A DNA stretch of 64,000 nucleotides, from NCBI RefSeq assembly GCF_963678635.1, contig NC_087071.1, positions 35,953,680 to 36,017,679 of the forward strand, read 5' to 3'. The notes under the pieces were generated by a model, which was not told the origin of the DNA, did not search any database, and worked only from the letters and a program-made list of their open reading frames with translations. Made by a program: the position numbers and the translations under genes. The DNA is from Symsagittifera roscoffensis (taxonomy: Eukaryota; Xenacoelomorpha; Acoela; Convolutidae). Shown here in pieces: positions 12,026-24,802 of this stretch; within the stretch, counting starts at the first letter, position 1, and each line of letters opens with the position of its first letter.

Positions 12026-13779
12026 CTGTTAAGAGCATGAGACCATCATGATCAGCAAACGTTTCAGCGACGAACCCTCCGCTCCGGGCGTATGCCCCAA
12101 TTAGAGGCCTTAATGACATTTATTGTACTAGGGGGAAGGTGCGTACCCTCCGCCTAGTACCTTTTAGCTTTTCAACTTAGTTAACACCGAAAAATCCGGG
12201 GACCGGAGGGTTATGTGGGAAGTCATGAGCCCGCTTGTCCCAAGGTCCTGGGACCAAAAACAATTAAAGAGAAAGCGTAAAACCAAACAAAAATAGTGTA
12301 TAACCAAGAAAAAGCCAAAAACAAATTTATTTGAAAACAAAAATCACAAAAAACAGTAAAAAATCCAAAAAAGACCAAAAACAGTAAAAAACATAACGTG
12401 ACAGTTAATATGTTATTTCCGGACGAGATGTGATCTGACTTTCCTGTTTGTTGTTTTTTCAGAATGATTCATATCATTTCTGATAGAAATATTGTGTGTT
12501 TTGGTGAAGGGTTGGGTACCCTCCCTTGAGTGTAATTTGAGTATTTAAGCACGTTAATGGTGATTTTACCGGTGACAGGAGGGCAGAGTGGCATGCTGAC
12601 CGACGTGTTCCACACTCAACAGGGACATCATGGAAAACATCCACAACGACTGTTGGGTATAGTTGAAACAATTTTAGTATGGTTCGGGTACTATTTCATT
12701 AAAACTTGAGTGGTGGGGGGCACGATTGGCGCGGTCCGATTTTACCCTCCGTCGATCAAAAATTTCCGAGTTAAGGGTCTTAATTCGGGTATTTTGGTGC
12801 AAAGGAGGGTATAGTAATATTCAATAACGACTGCTAATAGGATATTATCCTTAGTATAAATTACCTATCTCCTATTTAGACCCAAGAAACGCCCAAATTT
12901 TGTCGAAAATTACCGATTTTCGATCAAACTATAGACCCCCAAATTTTTGGATATCCGAGCTTTTCCGAACAGCAAAAAGCTTTTATATAGGCAGTAGCTA
13001 CGTAGTTCGATCCCCCTGAATAAAGAAACCGCGTGAAAAACGACTCAGTAGAAGTTAGAAAAAACTAAAAATTTTCGATCAAAATGTTGATAATTTTCTG
13101 AATTTTGTCAATATGTTTTGGGGATCGAGTTTTTGAGTTTTTAGACCTAAAGCAATAAATAAAAGCAATGAAGTGCTAGCATAACGTGCTCGGTTGCCAG
13201 AAAAATTCTTGAGTAACCCTCCGATTAACTCCGTGGATAGAGCTAACGACTTAAGGATTGGAAAAGGAAGGAATCGGAGGGTCCAAATTTGATAGTTATT
13301 GGCCAAAATTTTGTCTCAAAACCAGTTTTGGTCCAGTTTTTTGCATTGTTCCAGTGCCAAACGTGGCTACTACGCTCGTTTCAATTATTTTTAGGCACTT
13401 TTAATAGGGATTGCGGAAAAAGTCTTTCAGAACCTATATAGGTGGTAAAAAAAAGGCCATTTTGACAAACAGGTTTTTGGCGATTTCTCAAAGACTAGCC
13501 AACGGATTGGGATAATTTTGGTACCATAAGTCGACGTTTTTAAACACTTCTTCGGACCGCAACCGTTTTTGGGTTGATATTCTCGGAAAAGAAATTTTTT
13601 TTTAGAATTTGTTGGTTCGGAGGGTCCAAATTATAGGTAACCCTCCGAGCGGCAGAGAATTTTATAAAACACCTTTTTATCCTACTGGGAAGGTTGACCG
13701 TGTCAGCCAACCTTGTTTTAAGTAAGTTACACCGCACTCGGAGGCTTTATCTCGGTAAAATAACGCTTTTTCCTGATTT

Positions 13780-14175
13780 TTGGGGAACCCTCCGAAGTAA
13801 TCCTCCGGAGTGACTTAAGCCCCTTAGCAACCCTCCTTTGTGGAAATTTTCCACGAGACCCTTCGAAGAAGTTAAAACAACCCCCATAGAGAATTTGGCT
13901 TGTTTTGACGCTTTCTGAAGCTAGTTGAAAGCCCTTCTAAGTGAGATTCAAAAATTTGAAAATTTTGGAAGAACCCTCCGAAGTAACCCTCCGGAGCATA
14001 TTAAGCCTCTTATTGACCCTCCTTAGTGAGTTAAGGGGGACCCTCCGAAGTCTCTTGGGTAACTAAGGTACCCTCCAAAGTAACCCTCCGGAGTAGGCTA
14101 AGTGTCTTAACAACCCTCCGAAGTAACCCTCCGGAGTGAATTAAACCTCTTAGCAACCCTCCTTATTGAAAACTT
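13780..14175 (+). repeat. Leader repeats with paired CCCTCCGAAG / CCCTCCGGAG boxes
   Basis: The composite AACCCTCCGAAGTAACCCTC followed by CGGAGT recurs at about 13785, 13974, 14070 and 14115, each followed by a TTAAGCC..CTTA-like stretch and another CCCTCC. The unit is roughly 60 bp. The box CTCCGGAG is a perfect palindrome, so each unit can form a small stem. Single boxes extend back to about 12520. Confidence 0.7.
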
Positions 14176-14313
14176 AGGGAAACCTTCTGGGGCAATTTGA
14201 GAAACGGAAAATATCCATTTAGGGTTGGGATAAAAGGTCAACTAACAACGGGCGTGCCTATTAGGATCACAGGAGCCTATTTGACCCGGAAATTCATGAT
14301 CAACTTTGGATTC

Positions 14314-14970
14314 TAGATCGGGTGTATCAGAAGTACCCGAACCAAGATTTTTTTTATTGTGATTTTGGTTGTGTGGTTGCCTTGAGCTACTTAATAGGAA
14401 AGTTCGGGCAATCCGGGAACACATAGAAGAAGACCTCGGTGAGTGTATTAGGCAGATACACACTGACTTGAGAAGAAAAATTGTTCCCTGCTCTCGTGCA
14501 CTTGGAGCGTTCCGGGTGTGGGGGAGCTTTTTCATAGACTTTAGAATTTATTCGATCTGAGGTTGCCTTGATCGGGTGTATCAGAAGTACCCGAACCAAG
14601 ATTTTTTTTGGTAGTGATTTTGGTTGTGTGGTTGCCTTGAGCTACTTAATTAGAAAGTTCGGGCAATCCGGGAACACATAGAAGAAGACCTCGGTGAGTG
14701 TATTAGGCAGATACACACTGACTTGAGAAGAAAAGTTGTTCCCTGCTCTCGTGCACTTGGAGCCTTTCATAGACTTTAGAAATTTTTTGATCAAAGGTTG
14801 CCTTGAGCTACTTAGTAGGACAGCTCGGGCAATCGCAGGACACCTAAAAGAAGATCTCGGTGGGTGTATTAGGCAAATACACACTCACTTGAGAGGACTG
14901 TGTCCTGGGCTTCGTTCTTTCGGATCGTTCCGATTGAGGGAAGTCTTTTTCTTTAAGACTAAGTTTCATT
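14314..14970 (+). repeat. Leader tandem repeats of 257 and 166 bp
   Basis: A unit starting GATCGGGTGTATCAGAAG begins at about 14314 and again at about 14570. A third, partial unit begins inside the pattern at GTTGCCTTGAGCTACTTA (about 14797). Each unit contains CTCGGTGAGTGTATTAGG (CTCGGTGGGTG in the last), which resembles a splice donor. Confidence 0.75.
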
Positions 14971-15376
14971 GATCTGTTTCTGAATCATCACTGCTTTTTA
15001 CCAAAGATTGTTTGATTTTAACAAAGCAGTGACTTGATAAGACTGTGGCGGTACATTGATATTGACAAAAGGTCGCTGTCACCTGTAGGATATTCTTATC
15101 TGATTATCAATTGTGTTTTGTGTTTTGATTATATCTTGTGAAAACTTTGTCATACTGTTACACTAAACAACGGGGTTGAGTTAGCATTATATCAATACTG
15201 AGCAGGCCCTGTGTGTAACTTTAGCTGAGTCACTAATATTGTCATTGAGAAATCTAAGAGACATTTTTGATACTTACGAGATCGAATAGGCAGCGTTAAG
15301 TAATTTAACTTGAACTTGTTTGCTGTACGTGTGCATTGCCATTAATTTGTGCGAGCATTACTGTTTATTACAAAAA

Positions 15377-18300
15377 ATGCAGCGTAGGGACTCGTTAGGA
15401 TTGACTACTAAGATTCCCAGGCTGAGCAGGGGAAGTACGCGAAAGTTTAGAATTAGGCGTAGCCAATCTTCGTTCAGCAGTGGTCCGGACGTCTTTGCTG
15501 ATAACGAATCGACTAAAGGTCAAGCTGATCTTTCAGTGAGCGAAATGAAACTAAGAAGCGAGAAGAACCTCGATGGCGATCAAGGGCGAAGCGCCGAGGC
15601 CGGAACGGCGAGCGAGACGCTTGTGGACCCCTTTGACGAAGGGGAACGAACGCTTATTCGACCCGACTTTGAGCCGAGCGAGGACCTCGAACGGGAGGAA
15701 GTCGAAAGGACGGAGGAGGCCTCGGAGCGTTGCGCGGTCGAGCCTCGAGAGGAAGTATTGTTCAGGGGAATGTCCAAATCAGAGACTAAGAGTCATAAGT
15801 GGAGGAAAGATTTTTCACACCCGACCAATACACACTCATCTCTGGCCAAGCAGTCCGATTGAAGAACAAACGGGTTCGAAGGCAAAGAAGAGTTGGAAGT
15901 CTTTGTACGATGAGCGCATGGTGTCACTACAAAGCGAAGGTCTATCTTCCAGTTATGACCATCCGGAGATAACACACCCGGATGGGAACTTCACGCCGTG
16001 CCCGAGCAACGACATGAGCAGGAAGGCGTTGTCCACTTCGCCAACCAGGCCAATGTCAAATGGGATAACGATGGGAGCGTCATCAACGTTCGACAGATTG
16101 ATGACGTCGATGAGCAAGCAAAAAGGCGGTGCGTCATCAAGCACCAGGCTGCAGCCGCAGTTGACCTCATCTTCTTTGGGACTAACCCCGTCATTTGGGG
16201 CCACTGGCGACATAAGTGACATGTTCGCTGGCGTAATGAATGGTCTGGATGAACTGAGACGAGACATGACTAAAAGAATAGATCAAGTTGACGAGAGAGC
16301 TCACCAGGGTCGAGAGAATTTGAAAGATGAACTGGCGCACGTGAAGTCGCAGGCGAGAGTTGATCAGGCTCAATTGATTCGCAACACCGATCAATGCCTG
16401 GCGGGGAGCTTGGCACAGGCCAATAAGGAGACAGAGGAAAGAGAGGTTAGGATGACAAGAGAGATCGAGCGATTGTTCAACGATCATGATAATACCTACG
16501 CTCATACGATGACTAGCCTGGAAACAAGGTTAGATGCCAAATCTGACCTAATGATGCGGAAGCTTGACGAGATCTTAAAGGGGAGCAATCGGGAGGAGCG
16601 TTCCAACCCAAGGGAGCGCACACGCCAGGCGAATGATGGAGATGGTACAGGCAGCTATGCCGGGGCCCAGCAAAGTTCGAGAACGAACTACGAATCTAGG
16701 AATAGGGAGCGGCCCAGGGTAGCCCCCTCGAGGCCTGGCTGGAGGAATCTAGTCCCGCCAGAAGCAGATGCTACCCCGGATACAAGGTGGCCCACTGTTC
16801 CACAAGTCAGGTCAGTGCCAGATCTGACTACGGTATCGCAGGACACAACGATGTATGCCTCGATGTTTGAACCTCTGAATAGATCCCTCGAAACATTCAT
16901 CACCAAGCTCTCGAAGTCAACCGAGAGAGGAGAGAGGTCAAGACGGACATTGAAGAAGCCTAAATCATACAAGGATGAGTCAGACAGCTGCATTGATACT
17001 TGGATAGAGGTGATGAAGTTGCGCTTTGAAGAAGAGAGTTTCTCCAAGAAACAGGAATGTACCGCACTAACAAGCAACCTGGAGGGTACTGCCCTAAATT
17101 GTGTAATGGCGAAAAGAGCCAATGAAAGAGACAGCGCTCGCAAGATATACGACATCCTGCTGAATCGTTTCGGCTCTGGAGTACAAGGGCACCAGGCTAT
17201 GGTGAAGTTCGAAAAGAGGCGTCAAAGAGATGACGAATCCATAGACAAATTTTTGGACGACCTTGAATTGCTTAGGAGGAGAAGCAATCCCGATGAGAGA
17301 ATATCCGAGCGAAACTTGGCGATAGCTTCGAAGTTCATGGACGGAGTAAAGAGTGAGGAGTTGAAAAGCCACACACTTTACCCTGTCCCTTGACCAGGTA
17401 CCCACGCCTGATGATTTGCGTATGAAGTCACGTGAATACTTGCTCATAAAACCGAGGGCGCAAAACTGTTACAGCAATTAGGGCAACTACAGCGGAACAA
17501 GCACTGGCGCGAACAATCCAGTTGGTACAAACCTCGCGACGACATGGATAAGAGGAGGTTATGTGCGAATTGTGGTTCGATGGACCATCATGTTTCCGCG
17601 TGTTCTGCTTACAAACAGAACATGAAGGCAATAGACTACTTTCTCGACGACGTCGATGCGACCGACGAGGACCACGAAGAGTACGTTAGAGGGCTCATCA
17701 TGAAATATGGACCGAGGTGCTTCTTCTGTAACTTGGAGAGACACTTCAAATCGGACTGCACTCAGTTTTGGGATGCAGTGGCGGACGCAAAACACCCTCG
17801 CCAAGAAGAAGCGCTTTTGGGTATCAAGGCCAGTCGAGCACGTCTGATGAACGAGGCCGAGTCTCGGAGAAAAGAGACGACACCGAGCACCTTTACCACG
17901 AAGAAGGTGAAGACCTTGCCTGACGAGGTGGTAGCCTCGAACCTGGAGGTGGAGTCGGCCGGCCCACTCAAAGTAGACTATGATTTGGCGGCAAGAACAG
18001 CGTTACAGATTGTCAAACAGGAGCTAGCCACGAAAGAAGTGGAGCAATGGGTGAGGTCGGAACTGGAAAGCACAGATCTTCGTGAAAACTTTAACATTCT
18101 GAGTGAAGCTACGGAAGAAGAGGACAAACAGGAACCCAGAAAGCAGGGACAAAAACTGAATGTCATATCTGGTAGAACTTTCGGAATGACGAAAGAAGTG
18201 ACGAAGATATTGTCCATTATCTCAATCGCAGGACACCAGGTGGTCAAGAACTTGAGTGAACCATCCGAGAGTACACTAGTCCACCTGGACATTTATGCAG

Positions 18301-18536
18301 ACTACCTGAGGGAGAAAGATCCCAAGCTGGGCTCCAGGGCAGTGCGAGCGTTACTCACGACAGGAGGTCCGAGGCTGATGAGAGTGGATGGACATTACAT
18401 CCAGGTCCATGGCCCATATCCGATTCTGATGAATGTGGACGGCATCAACATCTACACAAAAGCTCACGTAACTGATGCAAGTGATCAGGTAGGCCGGATA
18501 TATATTGGCCAAGAAGAGCTGAAGGTGCGACGAATC
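15377..18536 (+). pseudogene. gag: gag of element L (frameshifted)
   Basis: The likely start is the ATG at 15377, preceded by an A-run; an earlier in-frame ATG at 15320 gives an unlikely hydrophobic leader. An acidic N-terminal frame stops at 15862 and continues, by a frameshift near 15855, in the frame that ends at 17393. That part has a coiled-coil-like helical stretch (about 16230-16570) and a Retrotrans_gag-like helical core (about 16960-17360; SYKDESDSCIDTWIEVMKL, YDILLNRFGSGVQGHQAM). After another frameshift, the frame from 17544 holds two CCHC zinc knuckles, C-x2-C-x4-H-x4-C, in CANCGSMDHHVSAC and CFFCNLERHFKSDC, as in nucleocapsids. It continues without a break into protease apart from a TGA at 18537-18539 where R has Gly. 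Confidence 0.85.
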
Positions 18537-18548
18537 TGACACAATGCC

Positions 18549-21500
18549 ATGCTTGAACAGGATGCGGTCCACATAGGTTGCGAAGCCGATCTGGCAGCAC
18601 ATGTGCTAGATGTGCAGAGCAGACAACTTTCAGTGAAAGGACTGTTAGACACGGGTGCAGTGGTCAGTGTCATGCCAGTCAAAACCTGGACTGAAATGGG
18701 CTTTGACAGGTCGGATCTGATACCGACAAACATCAGACTGGCAGCTGCCAATCAGGGAGCAATTTATGTGACAGGTCGGACCCCTATTATATCACTGCAG
18801 CTTGGGGGAAGACATCTTTGGATGAGCTTCCTGGTGGTAGAAAATTTGGACGAATTCGATCAATTCATCCTGAAAAGGGACTTCGTACGCAATTTTGATG
18901 TCACGATCGACCTCAATGACGTGTTGATCAGGATCAAAGATCCGGAGAGGAAGTATGAAAAGAAACCTCTTAATAAGATCTTAAAAAACCAGGCTAAGGT
19001 GCCAATTTTTCTAGATCAAAAAGTGAGATTGAAACCAAACCAAGCCGTCGTAGCGACGTTTAGGATGAGGAATCTAAATGAACTCAGTAATGACAGACAG
19101 GTATGTCTGGTACCAAACCCAAACAGTAAGAGCTCGGCTGTTTTAGGAGGAAGCTTCTCACTCACTCAGAGCGGACTGTGCGTGAGTGTGTTTTTGAACA
19201 CAGAAGCAACAACAGTGACAAAACAGAGGGGAAAGAAACTTGGCTACGCATTGCCTCTGAACACAGACTTTCAGAGTGTGGAGAACTTGAAAAAGTTTGA
19301 TGTAACTGAATGTCCCTTGCATGCGAACCAAGAATGTATACTGAAGAGTGAAGAGAGTAAATGAACTGAAATCTTCTAGGAAATTATTTTCAATGAAGTC
19401 GGAAACAGATGATGGGTTGTCTAGTTGTTCGAACTTTCCCGAGAGACCGACAGAAACAGAGCTAGGAGCGAATAAACAGGTCCTACCTGAGATAGAACAT
19501 TTGAAGGGTAAAATATCAGATTAGAAAGTAGATTCGCTCAGGGTGGTGCTAAGTCGCAACGCAGACGTTTTTTCGTAACATAAGGCCGACATAGGTTGCT
19601 GTAATTTTGTAGAACACGAGATTGAGATAGAAGAGGGCTCGGTACCTCATAGGAAAGGGGCGAGAAAAATGACCCCTCATAAGTCGGAAGCGTGCAGGAA
19701 GGAAATCGAGATGTTAATGGAGTACGACATGATCGAGCCGTCGAAGTCCCCGTGGGCTTGTGGCGTGGTCATGGCTAAAAAGAAAGGGGGGCAACTCAGG
19801 TTTTGTCGTAATTTCTGTTATCTGAACGCGGTGACTATAAAGGACGCATACCTGATTCCCCGCATCGATGAGATCCTATCCAAGCTCGGGGACGCGAATT
19901 CTTCGCTATTTAGATTTGGGCTCGGCGTTCTGGCAGGTGCCACTCCGAAAGCAAGATCGTGAAAAGACGGATTGTGCAACGCGACGGCCACCTTCCAGCG
20001 ACTGATGGCCCAGGCACTCACGAGTGTGACAAAGAAATACGGGAATCTCATCATGTGTTACGTCGATGATGTCGTGATTTCAACGCCAACCCTAGAGGAT
20101 CACATAGAGAGGTTGGATGATGTGTTTACTTGCATGAAGCAGGCGGGATTGAAGTGTAAACCCTCGAAGTGTGAAATCCTCAGAGACTCCATAAAGTATC
20201 TAGGCCGCCTGGTGGATAAGCATGGAGTGAGACCAGATCCCGAAGCGGTCGAAGCGGTTTTGACCTGGAAGGCACCCAAGACAGATACACAACTGATGAG
20301 TTTTTTGGGGTTCGCTAACTATTATTGGGAGTACGTCAAGGGATACGCCGATAAGATAAACCCCATGCAACAGTTGATGAGAAAAAAAAGCAAAAAGTTC
20401 ACTTGGACCGATGAGGCACAAGTTTCATTTGAAAACATTAAACGTGAACTTTGCGAGACACCAGTCCTCGGCATGCCAACAGAGAAGGGGATGTTTGTGT
20501 TAGAAATGGATGCATCAGTGGTTGCGATATCAGGCATACTTCACCAGGAGCGAGACTGGAACGGGAGAACGGTTCTCCGTCCAATAGCCTACGGAAGTAG
20601 GGAGTTTGAGCGATACCGAGATGAAGTATGGCGCTCCGAAAGCGGAAATGTTCGCGGTGATCAGTTTCGTGGAAAAATGCAGGGCCTACTCGGGGAGTGC
20701 TCCCTTCAAGTTGCGTGTGGATAATCGTGCCCTTGCCTGGCTGAAAACCTATTCGATGGACCAAAGTTATATTGGTCGTTGGATCGTGCGCCTGGACGGA
20801 TACCACATGATCATAGAGCACCGTACCCGTGACAAGCACCAGAATACTGCTAGCCTCAGTAAAAAGACAGAATTATATGAGCGCCTCGAAGAAAAGTAGG
20901 CTAACCAAGCGGAGGTCAAAGACGGGTTTTCATTACTGGGCAAGGAGACCTACGACAAACAACCACACACTAGGTGGCTGGATAAGTCAGGGCACCCTAT
21001 GCCAGGACACCTTGAACTTCCAGTGGAAACGGCCGCTGAGATGAAGGTTTTAGCCAGGGGTGAACCCGTTCCACTGGATCTGCTAGTCCGATCCAATCTG
21101 GTACAGCAGGAGCTCACCAGGTTGGGTATAGCATAGCTCCGCTAACTAGGACAGTGAATGTGGCGCCGGACGTCATGGGGAAGTTCGTGATTTGCTGGAT
21201 AAAGAAGTCGACATACAAGATCGTGAGTGAATGGAAACCATGAAGCGTTTGACCGTAACTGAGAAAACGGAGAAGGGGCCAATGATCATTCGCGGTCGCG
21301 ATGTGGAACGGGATTGCCGGTCGATAATGAAACAGCTGGTGACCTCAATGCCGAAGGATGTCTTGTTGAGGACTTCGTTCACAGAACGTGGGAAACCGAC
21401 ATCGGTCCAAGTCACTGAGGAAGTCAGCGTCAAGTCGAAATCCAGCTTCACGAGAAGAGTACATTTCACGGATGTAAAATAAGAGTACGATCCGAGCTCA

Positions 21501-22446
21501 GATTGTTCTTCCGGGGACGAGACACTGTCCGGGGAGTCAGGCACCTTCGGGCCCGTGCAGGACGACTTGTCCGGGGAGAAGCTGGTGAGACAACCACGGG
21601 ATAGAATGTTGTCCGAGGAGTCGGATTCAAAGCAACCAAGGGACAGAGTTTTGTCCGGGGAGTCGAGAAACATCACAGACAGATTGGAACATGATGACAT
21701 GGAATGATTCGGCTCAAGTAATGAATCGAGGCCTCAGTCCTGGGACAACACATCCGAGACTAATTCCAATTCTGATGTATCAGAGATTGCAATTCATTCC
21801 TTACTGGTGGACTGGAAGCAGCGCGGGCTGGACAGAGAAATGCATCAGGATCCGGACAGAGACAGGTACACCTCCGACGAGGAGGGCACTGTGGTGGATA
21901 ATGCCGCCGATGAGCTCGAGTTGATAGCAGTTTCGAAACGCCCAACCAGATTGCTGCCACATGGTACGATCGTCCGTACCAATCTGGAGCCATCTGTGCA
22001 GGAAGCAACGCCTTTGATGAAGATATGGTGCTTCAAGTTGATGGACGATGCTCATGCTCCGGAGATAATGAGCGGGCAATTAAACGTGATAAAGACGTAT
22101 CTGAAAGCCAGATACCGGCTGTCGGATCTCCTAAGGGCTCAACGAAATGATAGATTGACGAGCAATCTGAAGAGATGGATCGAGAATGGAGCACCTGACA
22201 AAGGAGATTTGGAGGAAGACAGCTACAAGATTTTGAAGCAATTTTACATGAAGAGAAAATATTTATTGTACCTGAATATAGACGGGATGGCCTTTCCGGA
22301 GTGGACAAAGTGTACAACAGGATACAGGAACGATTCGAATGGCCTGGCTTGAAGAAAGCGTGTGAAAAGTGGATCTCTGCGTGCTTTACGTGTCAGCAGG
22401 CGAAGGACCCCCGGAAACTAAGGTTCCCACTGCAGTCAATAGAGTC
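18549..22446 (+). pseudogene. pol: pol of element L: protease, RT, RNase H, truncated integrase
   Basis: Protease: LLDTGAVVSVMP with the catalytic DTGA (about 18645-18680). RT: KKGGQLRF (19780), a damaged motif A region near 19900, and CYVDDVVI at about 20056-20080. RNase H: FVLEMDASVVAISGIL (the first Asp is present), KYGAPKAEM and VDNRALAWLKTY in a shifted frame (20606-20899). A linker with LSGE repeats follows (21520-21665). The integrase keeps only its zinc-binding end (CFTCQQ at about 22380) and ends at 22446; the DDE core is deleted. Stops or frameshifts near 19364, 19560, 19920, 20600, 20897 and after 21100 make it inactive. Residue-by-residue it parallels the intact R pol. Confidence 0.85.
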
Positions 22447-22510
22447 ATCCGGATAGCAGAAAAATATCCGGATACTTACATAAAAATTACTATCTGAGCA
22501 TATGCTAGGA
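22447..22510 (+). pseudogene. Deletion scar with the last codons of the macro-like frame
   Basis: Just after the integrase zinc region the sequence jumps to YLHKNYYLSI followed by TAG (22474-22508), matching the last residues of the macro-like frame of R (YLHKKYYLSIG). About 2.1 kb present in R (roughly 58222 down to 56080: the integrase core and C-terminal part, the end of pol and nearly all of the macro domain) is missing. The breakpoint carries ATCCGGATA twice (22447-22455 and 22466-22474) around a 10-bp filler, a sign of end-joining with templated repair. Confidence 0.8.
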
Positions 22511-22968
22511 GTTGCATTCAGCGATAAGTGGTTTTTATTAAGTTCACTTTATAGAGACTAGGATTGAGTTAGGTTAGCTACTAGGGTAGGTTTTTAGGTA
22601 ATAATGTAGATATATGATGTTTATGTGTTATGTTATTGTTAGGGTATGTTTTATGTGATGTTTGTGTCCTGAAAGACCTGAAACACTCCAGGTATTGAAG
22701 GTGACAGCGCTCATTCGTGTTACCTCGATAAGGTTGAAGGTGGACAATCCACCTTGGTGCTAAGTTTTAAATCAGTAACGAAGAAAAATATCAATGGATT
22801 GTTTTAAAGGAGAAAAATGTGAATGATCTTTTATCCTGAAAATGGGACCGCATGAAATGATGGTTTTATGTCGTGACTTGTTTTTTTAGATCTTGATTGA
22901 TCAAATCTTGTTTATTGAATCAAACAAACTTGAAGGAACTTCACGACACGAGAATCAATACGATAAAA
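22511..22968 (+). other. Intergenic region between pol block and ORF2 in L
   Basis: About 460 bp without a frame, equivalent to 55645-56040 in R. The only well conserved part is the candidate splice acceptor at its end. Confidence 0.6.
22870..22889 (+). promoter_or_regulatory. Candidate 3' splice site upstream of ORF2 (L)
   Basis: TCGTGACTTGTTTTTTTAG is followed by ATCTTGATTGATCA; R has GTGATTTCTTTTCTAG followed by ATCCTGATTGATCA at the same distance from its ORF2 ATG (79 nt here, 76 nt in R). A T-run ending in AG, conserved when the surrounding intergenic DNA is not, fits an acceptor for a spliced ORF2 mRNA. Confidence 0.5.
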
Positions 22969-24802
22969 ATGTGTGATACAAATGAATTAATGGAATTCCT
23001 CTCAGCGAGTCTAGGAGCGACTCTAGACGAGATCTATCACCGGCTGATTGATTGTCATTTTACACGAGAAGACCCAGGATTGGCGATGTTTGTGGTCGCA
23101 ATCCTCAACGCGTTGGAACGAGAGGGTCGAGGGAATTGCCCACAGTAGTGGTGTTGATGCTGGCCTTCGGTGAGTCCGGGACCGCCGAGAGAGGTCGAAA
23201 TCGATTGATGTGATAGCGCCGAGGAGAAATGTCCGGACACGACTTGGCTCGTGAGCCGGGACTAGGCGAGCAAAGGGATCACCGGCTAGGTGAGATCCCC
23301 TACCTGTTCAGCCTGCGCAGCCGCTCATCGGAGCTAAAAGACTACGTGATGGGCCGGGCTCGTCACACTCAGTAGATTCCCCAACAGCTGCTCCTCCTCT
23401 GAAGAGAGTGAAGGTGAGCGAGATCGAGATACAGACCTCGGAGACGATCGAGACCTTAGAGAAGAAAGAAACGGATCAGAACGAGCTGTGTGCCAAGTTG
23501 CAGGAGTACAGGACAAAATCTCGAGAAAGGGACGAATGGAAGAAAAAATTTGAAGACCTGCAAATAGCCTTCAAGGAAGAGGAGATAAAGCATCTGAAGG
23601 AACTATATATGGCGAGGGTGAGTCAAGTGTCACCGGAGGTTCTGGCTACGTTGAACTTTTCGGAGGCATCCAGGGACACACGTCCCGGGACGAGGGCACA
23701 GGAGCTGTGCGCACCGGGAGAGCCCGAGGCTCCTCAGCAGACATCACAGTCTGCTCCCAACCCGAGAAACACGATACCGGATCCCTCGGACACCTATCTT
23801 GCTCCTCAGTTCCAGGATTCGTTCCATCAGGTAGCCAGAGCAGCTATGAACGAGATCAATAGGACCGCTAGCCGGACGCTGGGTAGGGTCGTCCCTTCCC
23901 AACGCTTCGATCGTTCTTCGAGCAGCTCGGAGAGAACACCCCAAACTGTAGTACCACCAAGGACTGCGCATGACGGGACGATTCAGAGGTCTCGCGTGGT
24001 TGATATTAGAAAGAATCTAACGGTGCGCAACCATTTCGTGCAAGTGGCCACGGAGCACCCTCGTGCTTGTTTGAATGGCATGGGCTGGAACCCCGCCATA
24101 AGCAACCAGGCAATTCCCTCAGGGAGTCGTCATTTGGTTATAGGGGACAGTTTAGTGAGGGATCTAAACGAGATCTTTGTCAACGGGCAGACTACTGTCC
24201 TATCTTTTGGAGGCGCTTCCGTGGCTCAAGTCATCAAGATGATGGAGTTCCAGGGAGAGGATCACCTAGACACGTTGGTGATAATGCTCGGGACTAATGA
24301 CGTTACGAGGGCCCCTGTAACTCCAGAGAGCAAGTGGGAACCCCTACTGGTCTGCCTTCTGAATGAACTGAAGGAGAAAGACAGACCCAGACTTGTGGTT
24401 CTATGTACGATACCACACAACCCGGAGATGGGCACGCTGGTTGCAGATTTTATGAATGGTAACGTGACCCGGTGGAACGAGATAACTTGCGATCTGGTAA
24501 GGAGCAACCCCAGCGAGCTGCGACTCGTGGATCTAGAAAACATGCTGCGCATGATCGATCACCTCACGCTCACTAGGGACGGCATACACTTCAACACCCA
24601 GCAAGGGAGGCGTTGGATAAACGACGTGTTCCAGACGCAGTTGAGGGAAATGGAGCAAGATTTAAGGACAACCAGCTCACTGGCCCGGACCAGTTCGACT
24701 GGCGGAGGTAGAGTGAGGGGTAACGTGCCAGAATCACTCGCCAATCGCCTCGGGCAATGGAAACGGGTGCAGCTGCTCCCGTCGCTCCGAGCTCAGATGT
24801 GA
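22969..24802 (+). pseudogene. ORF2 of L, N-terminal part with SGNH hydrolase domain
   Basis: The start is the ATG at 22969 (R's ORF2 starts at the same point of the alignment). A conserved helical N-terminus (ELMEFLSASLGATLDEIYHR) stops at 23148, with the sequence continuing in other frames to about 23400. The open frame 23408-24802 has a coiled coil (about 23420-23610), then a Ser/Pro-rich linker, then an SGNH/GDSL-type hydrolase domain. Catalytic blocks are all present: GDSLVR (24146), SFGGAS (24205), GTNDVT (24290), DGIHF (24580). These families are esterases and lipases; the substrate is unknown. A frameshift near 24757 ends the segment. Confidence 0.8.

Larger units (their letters stand above)
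11996..15376 (+). other. Long 5' leader of element L
   Basis: About 3.4 kb separate the LTR from the first gag ATG, very long for a Ty3/gypsy leader. It has no convincing frame. It is rich in CCCTCCG motifs and their complement CGGAGGG (first half) and in two families of tandem repeats listed separately. Likely roles would be RNA structure for packaging, export or translation, but that is inference. Confidence 0.6.
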
